Shown here: positions 35,303 through 42,595 of the stretch, one piece after another
Layout: each line of letters begins with the position of its first letter
Numbering within the stretch: the first letter of the stretch is position 1
Source of the DNA: Pontibacter aydingkolensis
GTDB lineage: Bacteria > Bacteroidota > Bacteroidia > Cytophagales > Hymenobacteraceae
Length of the DNA stretch: 64,000 nucleotides
Assembly (NCBI RefSeq): GCF_019443125.1
Contig: NZ_JAHYXK010000005.1
Coordinates: forward strand, 186,001-250,000
Reading direction: 5' to 3'
Notes under the pieces: generated by a model
What the model was told of the DNA's origin: nothing
The model's input: the letters and a program-made list of their open reading frames with translations, nothing else
Database searches by the model: none
Program-made: the position numbers and the translations under genes

Positions 35303-36676
35303 TTAGTCAATAAGCCTCTCGAACGCGCCAGCGTCCGGTGAAGTTATACTACGGGTTTTTCCTTTGAGATCGGTAAGTATGGCCGGCAGAAATTTAGCGG
35401 CACTAGAGGCCGGAGATAGCGTATCGAGTTCAAAGTTTGCTTTGGCAGGAGCTTTAAACTTAGGCTCTTTGTTTAGAACGTTGCTATTGTTATCAAGATG
35501 CGGTTTGTATACTTCTGTGCGCAGCAGGTTATTACTGATATCAGGACCGGGGGCTAAGGGCGTTATCAGCACTTCATCCACTGCGTTGTAGCTATCAGAA
35601 TATATAATAGAATTTACCAGCTTTAGCGAGGTCGGCTGGTTTTTGATCTCGGTGCCGGGTATGAAATCAGCCACTACAAAAAGTGGTGTTTCGCGGAGCA
35701 GCGGGTTACTGTAGCTCACAATAGTAGAATACAGCACCTCATAATTACCTCCTCCAAGTCCGCCAAAGCCATACTGTCCACAGTTATGTATCAGCGTGTT
35801 GATGATCTTCACATCAGAAGTAAATGCCACAATACCATCTAAAAAAGCATACTGTATGGCGCACCCTTCCACCAAAGTTCCTGCTTTTCCGGGGTTACCG
35901 ATGCGCAAGCCATACAGCGTATTTTTGATGTCAGTATACTTTAGGCTGTTGTTGGCGCTCTTGGTAAGTATGCGTATGCCTTCCCATTGCCCAGGTGCTG
36001 TTAAATACTCTGCTTCTCGCCTGTAACCGCCAAATACTATACGTTCTTCTGGTGTGCCCTCTGCTAGCAGTTGCCCGTTTATAAGCAGTACCGACTTGTT
36101 GCTGCCGTATACTTTGGTGCCTTTATCGATGGTTAAGGTAGCGCCTTCCTGCACCAGCACCGTATCGAGCAGCACATGGGGTTTATCGTTACTCCAGGTG
36201 GTAGTTCCCGTAATTTCTTTTCTGTGGAAGTAGGCATTTTGCCCGTAGGCTACCAGCTTCACATTTTGCGCTTTCCCGTTTGTCCTGAAAAGTATAGAAT
36301 CGGCTACCAGAAAGGGCAGGTTGGCATCTGAGGGGTTGATATTAACTTTTACTAGTACATAAATGCTGTCACCGCCACGCAGCTCCAGGTTGTTTACAAG
36401 TGGGCTCTGCACACCGTTTACTGTAAGTTGGTACGCTGATGCGCCAGCTCCTGCCAAAGCGATCTCGCTTATTTTTACAGCTTTTTTATTCCGGTTGTAT
36501 ACTTTAAGGCGCTTGGTTATACTTCCTCTGCTTACAAATACAGTATCAAACAAAACGGTATCGCCTGAGAACTCCAGTACAGCATTTGGGTCTGTGGTAA
36601 TGATCTCGTCTTTTGGCTCACAACTGATAAGCGAGAGCAAAAACAACAGGGGAAGTATGGCAAGCAGGTATTTCAA
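35303..36676 (-). CDS. Beta-helix lipoprotein
   Basis: A 457-residue lipoprotein. Signal and lipobox L-L-S-L-I-S-C (Cys near 19). The N-terminal third is an Ig-like domain (L-E-F-S-G-D-T-V-L-F-D-T-V-F), then a right-handed parallel beta-helix with repeated strands (A-T-L-T-I-D-K-G-T-K-V-Y, Y-T-D-I-K-N-T-L-Y-G, V-K-I-I-N-T-L-I-H-N). It ends D-A-G-A-F-E-R, as many surface beta-helix proteins of this phylum do. The start is TTG (36674-36676), since a stop lies three codons upstream and the signal peptide begins here. Confidence 0.8.
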   Translation of the reverse strand: MKYLLAILPLLFLLSLISCEPKDEIITTDPNAVLEFSGDTVLFDTVFVSRGSITKRLKVYNRNKKAVKISEIALAGAGASAYQLTVNGVQSPLVNNLELRGGDSIYVLVKVNINPSDANLPFLVADSILFRTNGKAQNVKLVAYGQNAYFHRKEITGTTTWSNDKPHVLLDTVLVQEGATLTIDKGTKVYGSNKSVLLINGQLLAEGTPEERIVFGGYRREAEYLTAPGQWEGIRILTKSANNSLKYTDIKNTLYGLRIGNPGKAGTLVEGCAIQYAFLDGIVAFTSDVKIINTLIHNCGQYGFGGLGGGNYEVLYSTIVSYSNPLLRETPLFVVADFIPGTEIKNQPTSLKLVNSIIYSDSYNAVDEVLITPLAPGPDISNNLLRTEVYKPHLDNNSNVLNKEPKFKAPAKANFELDTLSPASSAAKFLPAILTDLKGKTRSITSPDAGAFERLID

Positions 36677-36882
36677 ACTTGGTTATTCGTTGTTAGTTAA
36701 TGGTTATTCGGAAGTATAAATGGTTGAATGACGAAATTGTCGTACTGCTTCTAATCTGAACGGTTTTTACAGAACTGATATTTTGAGGCTTCTTCTCTAA
36801 AAGCCTCAAAATTATACTTTAAAACTAAACTTAGGGTATAGCTATCAACAATTAAGCAATTTAACCATTAAGCTTAAATAAA

Positions 36883-36922
36883 AAAGGAATGCAGCGCGGC
36901 AAAAGCTTTACTACATTCCTTT
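36883..36922 (-). terminator. Terminator of prfA
   Basis: AAAGGAATG pairs with CATTCCTTT across a 22-nt loop, with T-rich minus-strand flank, 20 bp after the prfA stop. Confidence 0.6.
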
Positions 36923-36942
36923 GTATATCAGTTGCTGATGTA

Positions 36943-38019
36943 TTATTCTGCTGTGGCGCCTTCTTTCAGTCGCTCAGCGTTTTCAGCTATACGCAGTTCT
37001 TCAACAAAGTCGTCTATACCGCCTTCCATAACGTTAGGCAGGTTGTATACTGTATAACCAATACGGTGATCGGTTACACGGCCCTGTGGATAGTTGTACG
37101 TGCGGATCTTATCGGAACGATCGCCGCCGCCTACCATTGATTTACGCTGGGCACCTTCGGCCTCTAGTTTCTTGGCAAGCTCCTGCTCGTAAATACGAGA
37201 GCGAAGTACTGCCAATGCCTTATCAAAGTTCTTTAGCTGTGATTTCTGGTCCTGGCACTGCGCCACTAAGCCTGTTGGCAAGTGTGTTAAACGCACAGCC
37301 GAGTACGTCGTGTTAACCGACTGACCACCCGGGCCCGAAGAACAGAAAAGGTCTTTGCGGATATCGTTCATGTCGAGTTCAATATCAAACTCCTCTACCT
37401 CTGGCAACACTACCACCGAAGCTACCGAAGTATGAATGCGGCCCTGTGTTTCAGTGGCTGGTACACGCTGCACACGGTGCACACCCGACTCAAACTTAAG
37501 CTTGCCATACACATCCTCGCCAGACATGCCCACGATAATTTCTTTGTAACCGCCTGAAGTACCTTCTGTGGCATCGATCAGTTCGGTGCGCCAGCCCATT
37601 TTTTCAGCAAAGCGGGTATACATACGGTAAAGATCTCCGGCAAATATAGAGGCCTCATCGCCACCTGCACCTGCACGTATCTCCATAATGATGTCCTTGC
37701 TGTCGTTAGGGTCTTTTGGGATAAGCAGTTCTTTCAAAAGCTCTTCCATTTGCTCGCGCTGCGGGAGTAACTCATCCAGTTCCTCTTTTGCCATCTCACG
37801 GAAGTCCTCATCTTTCTCAGTGGCAATTACCTGCTTGGCATTGTCGATGTTACTCAGGATATTCAGGAACTTCTTATATTCAACTACAATCTTGTCAAGG
37901 TCTTTATACTCTTTGTTCAGCGACTTGAACTTCTTCATGTCGCTGGCCACATCAGGCTGGATAAGCAATTGGCTTACCTCCTCAAATCGCTGATTAATGG
38001 CTTCTAACTTATCTAACAT
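36943..38019 (-). CDS. prfA: Peptide chain release factor 1
   Basis: A 358-residue RF1 that reads UAA/UAG and releases the peptide. The GGQ catalytic motif is at 231-233 in [22 protein letters not shown] lies near 115-123. The context around the GGQ (V-R-L-T-H-L-P-T-G) is RF1-like. ATG at 38017-38019. Confidence 0.96.
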   Translation of the reverse strand: MLDKLEAINQRFEEVSQLLIQPDVASDMKKFKSLNKEYKDLDKIVVEYKKFLNILSNIDNAKQVIATEKDEDFREMAKEELDELLPQREQMEELLKELLIPKDPNDSKDIIMEIRAGAGGDEASIFAGDLYRMYTRFAEKMGWRTELIDATEGTSGGYKEIIVGMSGEDVYGKLKFESGVHRVQRVPATETQGRIHTSVASVVVLPEVEEFDIELDMNDIRKDLFCSSGPGGQSVNTTYSAVRLTHLPTGLVAQCQDQKSQLKNFDKALAVLRSRIYEQELAKKLEAEGAQRKSMVGGGDRSDKIRTYNYPQGRVTDHRIGYTVYNLPNVMEGGIDDFVEELRIAENAERLKEGATAE

Positions 38020-38328
38020 GGGTCTTGTGTGGTTATAGGCTGCAAAGATACTAAATTGGCGTCTAGATTATATAATCCATTTTGCGATCGGGCAATAATT
38101 CTGCAGTCGTAATTATTTCTATGCTATAACTTTAAAGTATGTAGTATAGTTTCCGACACGTTACAGATTTAATAGCATTACGCACGTGCACATTATAAGT
38201 AAAAGCTATAAGGGGATAAATTAAATCCATAAAGTCTATTACAGTATTTCCAACTGAAACTTTTACTTTTGGCACTAGTAAACCATAACATCAATAGAAT
38301 TAAGTTTTACATACCTAAATACAAAACT
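38020..38328. other. Divergent prfA/thioredoxin intergenic region
   Basis: 309 bp without a gene. Its right half is AT-rich and holds a TAnnTTTG promoter candidate for thioredoxin. No RNA gene recognised. Confidence 0.5.
38264..38271 (+). promoter_or_regulatory. Candidate promoter -7 element for the thioredoxin gene
   Basis: TACTTTTG fits TAnnTTTG and would give a leader of about 55 nt, A-rich just before the ATG as is usual in Bacteroidota. Confidence 0.45.
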
Positions 38329-38649
38329 ATGGCCGTTATACTTGCATCAGACAGCGATTTTCAGGAAGTCTTAAACTCAAACCAAAAGGTAGTAGTAAAA
38401 TACTACGCTGATTGGTGTGGCAGCTGCCGTTTGTTTTCGCCTAAGTTTAAGCGCATGTCTGATGATGAGAACTTTGCCAACGTGGCATTTGTAGATGTAA
38501 ACGCAGAAACAAGCCCGGAAGCACGCAAGCTGGCTAATGTTACTAACCTGCCTACTTTTGCCATTTTTAAAAACGGCCAGTTTGTAGACTCAGTGGCAGC
38601 CAGCAAAGAAGAAGCTGTACTTGAACTTATCCATAGACTAGACGCCTAA
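38329..38649 (+). CDS. Thioredoxin family protein
   Basis: A 106-residue thioredoxin fold. The redox site W-C-G-S-C lies at 29-33, with a CGSC rather than CGPC centre, and the cis-proline loop is N-L-P-T-F-A-I-F. No signal peptide from the ATG at 38329; an upstream in-frame ATG at 38269 adds no family sequence. It is followed after 9 bp by a DUF6952-like gene, the usual partner in this group, and both may act in peroxide defence. Confidence 0.93.
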   Translation: MAVILASDSDFQEVLNSNQKVVVKYYADWCGSCRLFSPKFKRMSDDENFANVAFVDVNAETSPEARKLANVTNLPTFAIFKNGQFVDSVAASKEEAVLELIHRLDA

Positions 38650-38658
38650 CTTACCAAC

Positions 38659-38901
38659 ATGAAAATACCTGCAATTAAAAAGCTTGTTGAAACCTACAAT
38701 TTAGAAGAACTAGGAGCTGCCGAAAATGCTCTGATGGAAGAGCAACCATTGACAATAGAGGTAGAAGGAGATGATGAAGGCGAGCAGCTTACCCATGTAT
38801 ATGCCGCCATCTGGATTATAAGCCACATGAACGCAAACAACGTTGACTTTAAGACCGCACTGCGCGAATACACCAAAAAAGTTCGGGTTTCTATAAACTA
38901 A
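38659..38901 (+). CDS. DUF6952-like small protein
   Basis: An 80-residue acidic protein. M-K-I-P-A-I-K-K-L-V-E at the start and A-A-I-W-I-I-S-H-M at the centre resemble the DUF6952 proteins found after thioredoxin-like genes in Cytophagales. No catalytic residues seen. A perfect palindromic terminator follows the stop. Confidence 0.65.
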   Translation: MKIPAIKKLVETYNLEELGAAENALMEEQPLTIEVEGDDEGEQLTHVYAAIWIISHMNANNVDFKTALREYTKKVRVSIN

Positions 38902-38909
38902 TTCATTCT

Positions 38910-38965
38910 AAGTATAAAACAGCAATGGCGCAGTCTGCAGACTGCGCCATTGCTGTTTTATACTT
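38910..38965. terminator. Perfect 56-bp palindrome, bidirectional terminator
   Basis: Both arms are exact reverse complements centred on CTGCAG. The outer ends are AAGTATAAAACAGC and its complement GCTGTTTTATACTT, so the window-wide heptamer forms the base of the stem. It lies between the converging DUF6952-like and TetR genes and overlaps the TetR stop by two bases. Confidence 0.88.
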
Positions 38966-39572
38966 ATATGCTGTTTCTTGAGAAAAACTCTTCGGCCTGC
39001 TTTCCTCCAGCCTCTGTACAAATGCCACGCACATAGTATAGGTAAATGCTCCGGAACACTTCAGCAAGGTTATACTTTTCCGGCGGAAACACCGCCGGGT
39101 TGATCATCATAAAGAATTGCTCCAGTATGATCTTTGTAACCAGTTGTAGGTTCAGGTCTTTCCGGAAGTAGCCTCCCAGCACACCCCGGTTTAATATCTC
39201 AGCGTTTACCTGCTGGTTGTCTGTAGTTACATACTCTATGGTTTCCTGCCAGGCTTCCGGAAACTTCTGCAGATCGGCTATAAACACTGGGTTTATCTGA
39301 TTCATTTTATTAATACCATTCACCAGCAACAGCATGATTTCCTCAACTGGGTTGGTAGCCTTTGCAAGCAGTTCTGCTTTTTCGCGTTTTTGCTGCTCAA
39401 TGTCAAACCGGGTCACCTGCAACACCATGTTTTCTTTACTCGAGAACAGTTCGTGAAAGGTAGAGGCCCTAATGTCCAGCTTACGGATTATATCAGCTTC
39501 TGAGTTGGTTTCTATGCCTTCTCTTTTAAATATCTGGAGTATCTCATCCAGAATCGTTTCCAGAAACGTCAT
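38964..39572 (-). CDS. TetR/AcrR-type transcriptional regulator
   Basis: A 202-residue regulator. The N-terminal helix-turn-helix is I-L-D-E-I-L-Q-I-F-K-R-E-G then A-D-I-I-R-K-L-D-I-R-A-S-T-F-H-E-L-F-S-S-K-E-N, the typical TetR pattern (S-x-x-F-x-x-x-F-x-x-K). The C-terminal ligand-binding part is helix-rich with no recognised ligand class. It is next to the CruF/CrtD genes on the same strand and could control them, which is inference from position. Confidence 0.85.
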   Translation of the reverse strand: MTFLETILDEILQIFKREGIETNSEADIIRKLDIRASTFHELFSSKENMVLQVTRFDIEQQKREKAELLAKATNPVEEIMLLLVNGINKMNQINPVFIADLQKFPEAWQETIEYVTTDNQQVNAEILNRGVLGGYFRKDLNLQLVTKIILEQFFMMINPAVFPPEKYNLAEVFRSIYLYYVRGICTEAGGKQAEEFFSRNSI

Positions 39573-39700
39573 TTTAGTAATAGTAATTTTTATTTAAAGC
39601 AGCTGATAAAGAGTAAAGGGCTATACTTGCCACATAATTAGCTACGCAAGTTAGCGCATTTGGTAACAACAAACCAGCATGTTCAACGCAAAAAGGCTAA

Positions 39701-40381
39701 CTACATTAACAGACAGATACTTACAAAAAAGAGCAGTTGCACAAAATATACAAAAAGCGCTAACCGGTTGCGTTTTATAAAAGCTGCTTTCTGGAAGTAT
39801 AACTGAAGTATAAATGCAACAATAAACCAGCCTACGTAATTTGATAAGGGTATATCGCTTTGGCTCCAGCTCCAAAAATCGAACCGCATGGCCACAGGTT
39901 CTATAAAATAATCGAGGAGAACCATTAAGCCGGCGCCAAGTATGGCTTTTGCAATCCAGTGCCAGTTACTGTAGTTGCTGATGTGGCCGGTAACGTAAAC
40001 CAGCATAAGCCAGTTCAGCCCAATAAGCACGGGTACCTCCCAAACTTTTAAGCCAAGCGCCTGCCCGTAAGTATAATCTCCGAACAATAGGCCGGTATGC
40101 ACTCCTACAACTTCTGAAAAATAACCGACGGCAAAAACAAGTATGGCGAAAAGTATGAATGCTCTGTTCCAGCTTCTATGAAAGGCAAACAACAGCGCAT
40201 TGGTAAGCAGCAGATTCATGGGAGTGAGGTTTTGGAAATAAGCAGGTTCACCGCTAAATAGCAAGCCCCAAAAACCCACCGCATGAAATATAACCAGCAC
40301 AGCCAATGCCAATGGCAGGCCATATTTGTTATACTTATACTTGCGGGTTATGTTCGCTTTTGTAGTAATGGTTTTAAGCAT
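39701..40381 (-). CDS. cruF: Carotenoid hydratase, CruF family
   Basis: A 226-residue membrane protein with six or seven helices. Family segments: G-D-Y-T-Y-G-Q-A-L-G-L-K-V-W-E-V-P-V-L-I-G-L-N-W, then D-Y-F-I-E-P-V-A-M-R-F-D-F-W-S-W, both conserved in carotenoid 1,2-hydratases of the CruF/DUF422 group. It adds water to the acyclic end of a gamma-carotene-type pigment. It overlaps crtD by 8 bp. The ATG at 40379-40381 is inside the crtD 3' end. Confidence 0.85.
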   Translation of the reverse strand: MLKTITTKANITRKYKYNKYGLPLALAVLVIFHAVGFWGLLFSGEPAYFQNLTPMNLLLTNALLFAFHRSWNRAFILFAILVFAVGYFSEVVGVHTGLLFGDYTYGQALGLKVWEVPVLIGLNWLMLVYVTGHISNYSNWHWIAKAILGAGLMVLLDYFIEPVAMRFDFWSWSQSDIPLSNYVGWFIVAFILQLYFQKAAFIKRNRLALFVYFVQLLFFVSICLLM

Positions 40382-41870
40382 GTTTAGGTGTATTTACTAC
40401 ATGATGTACTGCCGGGGCCAGTTCACCAACAATTTTAGCGGATAACAGACACAAAGGTATGCCGCCGCCGGGATGTACGCTACCGCCGCAAAAGTATAAG
40501 CCTTTTAGCTTATTACTGAAGTTTGGGTGCCGCAGAAACGCTGCCATCCTGTTGTTGGAACTGCTGCCATAAAGCGCGCCACCAAAAGAAGAAGTTTTGC
40601 TTTCAATCAGTATAGGGTCAAGCACCCGTTCTTCCTCTATCAGCGGCGCTATATCCGTTTTTAACATCTTGTTCAACTTCTGCAGCACCGCCTGCCGGGT
40701 GTCTGCCGTCAACTGCTCCCAATCTTGCCCCTGGTTATGCGGCACGTTTACCATTACAAACCAGTTCTCTGAACCAGCTGGCGCCTCCTGTGGGTCTGCT
40801 TTGGAGGTAATGTTGATATATACCGTTGGGTCAGGGCTTATACTTTTGTGCTTGAAGATGTGCTCGAACTCCGTTTTATAATCCTGGCTAAAGAAAATGT
40901 TGTGCACGTGCAGCTCCGGGAAAGTGCGTTTTATTCCCCAGTAAAAGATAAGTGCAGAACTGGACCGTGGCTGTTGCAGCGTTTTCTCAGGTGCTTTCTG
41001 GTTTGGTAGCAGCCTGCGGTAAGTAGGCACAACATCCATGTTGCTTACTACCACATCAGCTTTATATTTAGCCTGGCTGGTTTCTAAGCCTGTTACACTT
41101 TTGCCTGAAGTTAAAATCTGCTTTACCGCCTCATTATACTTAAACGTTACGCCTAGTTCTTCTGCCAGCTTTACCAAGCTGGCTGCAATGGCATAAATGC
41201 CTCCATCCGGGTAAAATGCACCTATATTGTGCTCCAGGTGCGGAATTATGTTGAGTGTGCCTGGCGCCTGGTAAGGGTCGGAACCATTATATGTGGCAAA
41301 CCTATCCAGCAACTGCACAAAACGGTGGTCTGAGAACTGCTTTGCGTTCTCCTGGTGCATGGTGGTGGTCAGGCCAAGGTCGGAGAGGCAACTTAATGCT
41401 TTCAGCACATCCGGGTTTATGTACGTATCCAGGCGGTGTAGTGATTTATGCAGAAAAGTATCTGCTGTGCCTTTATACAACTGTGCACTCTTAGCCAATG
41501 CATCCATGACTGCCTGCTCCGGCACGCCCAGCTGCTGGTTTACCTCTGCTGCAAATTTATCACCATTAGCATAAGCTTTAACATGGCTGCCATCAGCCCA
41601 GAAGTAATGGGTTATCGGATCAAGGCGGGTATAGGTAAAGTAATCGGATGGGTTACGGCCTGCCAGGGTAAAAAGCTCATCTACCAGGTGCGGCATGGTA
41701 AACAAAGACGGTCCTGCATCAAACCTGTACTTGCCCAGCCAGAACTCCTGCATTTTACCGCCGAAGGTTTCGTTGGCTTCAAAAACAGTTACGTCGAAGC
41801 CTTTTACAGCCAGCCGTATACTTGCTGCTATGCCTCCAATTCCGGCCCCGATAACGGCTGCTTTTGTCAT
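40374..41870 (-). CDS. crtD: 1-hydroxycarotenoid 3,4-desaturase-type phytoene desaturase relative
   Basis: A 498-residue FAD enzyme. The dinucleotide loop A-V-I-G-A-G-I-G-G-I-A-A-S starts at residue 5. The stretch Y-R-F-D-A-G-P-S-L-F-T-M-P and D-Y-F-T-Y-x-x-L-D-x-x-x-H-Y-F-W matches bacteroidetal CrtD better than CrtI, whose usual centre is F-D-x-G-P-T. The C-terminus has F-C-G-G-S-V-H-P-G-G-G-I-P. Its partner is the overlapping cruF, and the two reactions are consecutive (hydration, then 3,4-desaturation) in flexixanthin or saproxanthin synthesis. CrtI assignment is not fully excluded. Confidence 0.8.
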   Translation of the reverse strand: MTKAAVIGAGIGGIAASIRLAVKGFDVTVFEANETFGGKMQEFWLGKYRFDAGPSLFTMPHLVDELFTLAGRNPSDYFTYTRLDPITHYFWADGSHVKAYANGDKFAAEVNQQLGVPEQAVMDALAKSAQLYKGTADTFLHKSLHRLDTYINPDVLKALSCLSDLGLTTTMHQENAKQFSDHRFVQLLDRFATYNGSDPYQAPGTLNIIPHLEHNIGAFYPDGGIYAIAASLVKLAEELGVTFKYNEAVKQILTSGKSVTGLETSQAKYKADVVVSNMDVVPTYRRLLPNQKAPEKTLQQPRSSSALIFYWGIKRTFPELHVHNIFFSQDYKTEFEHIFKHKSISPDPTVYINITSKADPQEAPAGSENWFVMVNVPHNQGQDWEQLTADTRQAVLQKLNKMLKTDIAPLIEEERVLDPILIESKTSSFGGALYGSSSNNRMAAFLRHPNFSNKLKGLYFCGGSVHPGGGIPLCLLSAKIVGELAPAVHHVVNTPKHA

Positions 41871-41936
41871 AGTTAAATGTACGCAGTTTTATACTTTGTG
41901 CAGTAACTGTTTGAACAGGGTAAAGGTTTTAAAGAT

Positions 41937-42377
41937 TTATACTTTACCGAACATCCTCCTGTAAACCGGCTTACGCATACCAAACTGCAGCCTCATCAGC
42001 GGATACATTAACAGGTCGAGCAGTTTAAATCCGGTACTGTAGGTAATAATATCGTGGATGATAGCGCCGTTGCCATGCTTTGTAACTAGGTGCTTGTGGT
42101 GCCACTGGCGCAAAGGAGGGGGCAACTCCTGACCTTGGTCAATAAAGTATGCTTCGGTGTCGGTTATACTTCTGTCCGTGATCAGGCTGGTCCATCTAAA
42201 AGACTTAAAGCCTGTCTGCAGCTCCACTTCTACCACGTCGCCGGGCTCAGAGCCATCAAACCTGATCAGCTTTAGCTTAGGATAGGGAGGAGCCAACTTC
42301 CGAAACAGCTGCTCATCGAAGGAATTGAATACCTTGAGGTAATCCTGGGCTACGGCTGTTTTCAGGTGGACCTTCAT
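41937..42377 (-). CDS. SRPBCC family protein of the carotenoid cluster
   Basis: A 146-residue START-like lipid-binding protein. F-N-S-F-D-E-Q-L-F-R-K-L-A-P-P-Y-P and the closing hydrophobic helix L-L-D-L-L-M-Y-P-L-M-R-L-Q-F match the SRPBCC proteins found near carotenoid genes in Bacteroidota. It may carry or shield a pigment; no catalytic residues are known. It lies 66 bp upstream of crtD on the same strand. Confidence 0.75.
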   Translation of the reverse strand: MKVHLKTAVAQDYLKVFNSFDEQLFRKLAPPYPKLKLIRFDGSEPGDVVEVELQTGFKSFRWTSLITDRSITDTEAYFIDQGQELPPPLRQWHHKHLVTKHGNGAIIHDIITYSTGFKLLDLLMYPLMRLQFGMRKPVYRRMFGKV

Positions 42378-42429
42378 CTGGTGATTGTTGAATTGTTATT
42401 TTGCTAAATGGTTAATCAGTACTTAGCCC

Positions 42430-42464
42430 AGACGCTCGCAGGGCCTCCGGACACTTCGAGGTCT
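42430..42464 (+). repeat. Solitary REP sequence (35 nt)
   Basis: Starts AGACGCTCGCAGGGCCTC and ends CACTTCGAGGTCT. It is the right-hand type of the composite elements at 13470 and 1716, without a partner half, between the SRPBCC gene and the helicase gene. Confidence 0.85.
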
Positions 42465-42515
42465 TTTATACGTCATAACCTCTTCTTCAAACAAAAGTTA
42501 TACTTTCCCAAAACG

Positions 42516-42548
42516 AAAGCCGCTGCAATTTATACTTGCAGCGGCTTT
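42516..42548 (-). terminator. Terminator of the SNF2 helicase gene
   Basis: AAAGCCGCTGCA pairs with TGCAGCGGCTTT; the loop contains a TATACTT. Confidence 0.8.
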
Positions 42549-42595
42549 TATACTTTCTGCTGAACAACAATTTAACAATTCAGCCATTCAACATT

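Noticed and set aside
40374-41870. Calling the desaturase CrtI
   Set aside because: The F-D-A-G-P-S-L-F-T-M-P and Y-F-W patterns and the overlap with cruF favour CrtD; CrtI remains a lower-ranked alternative.
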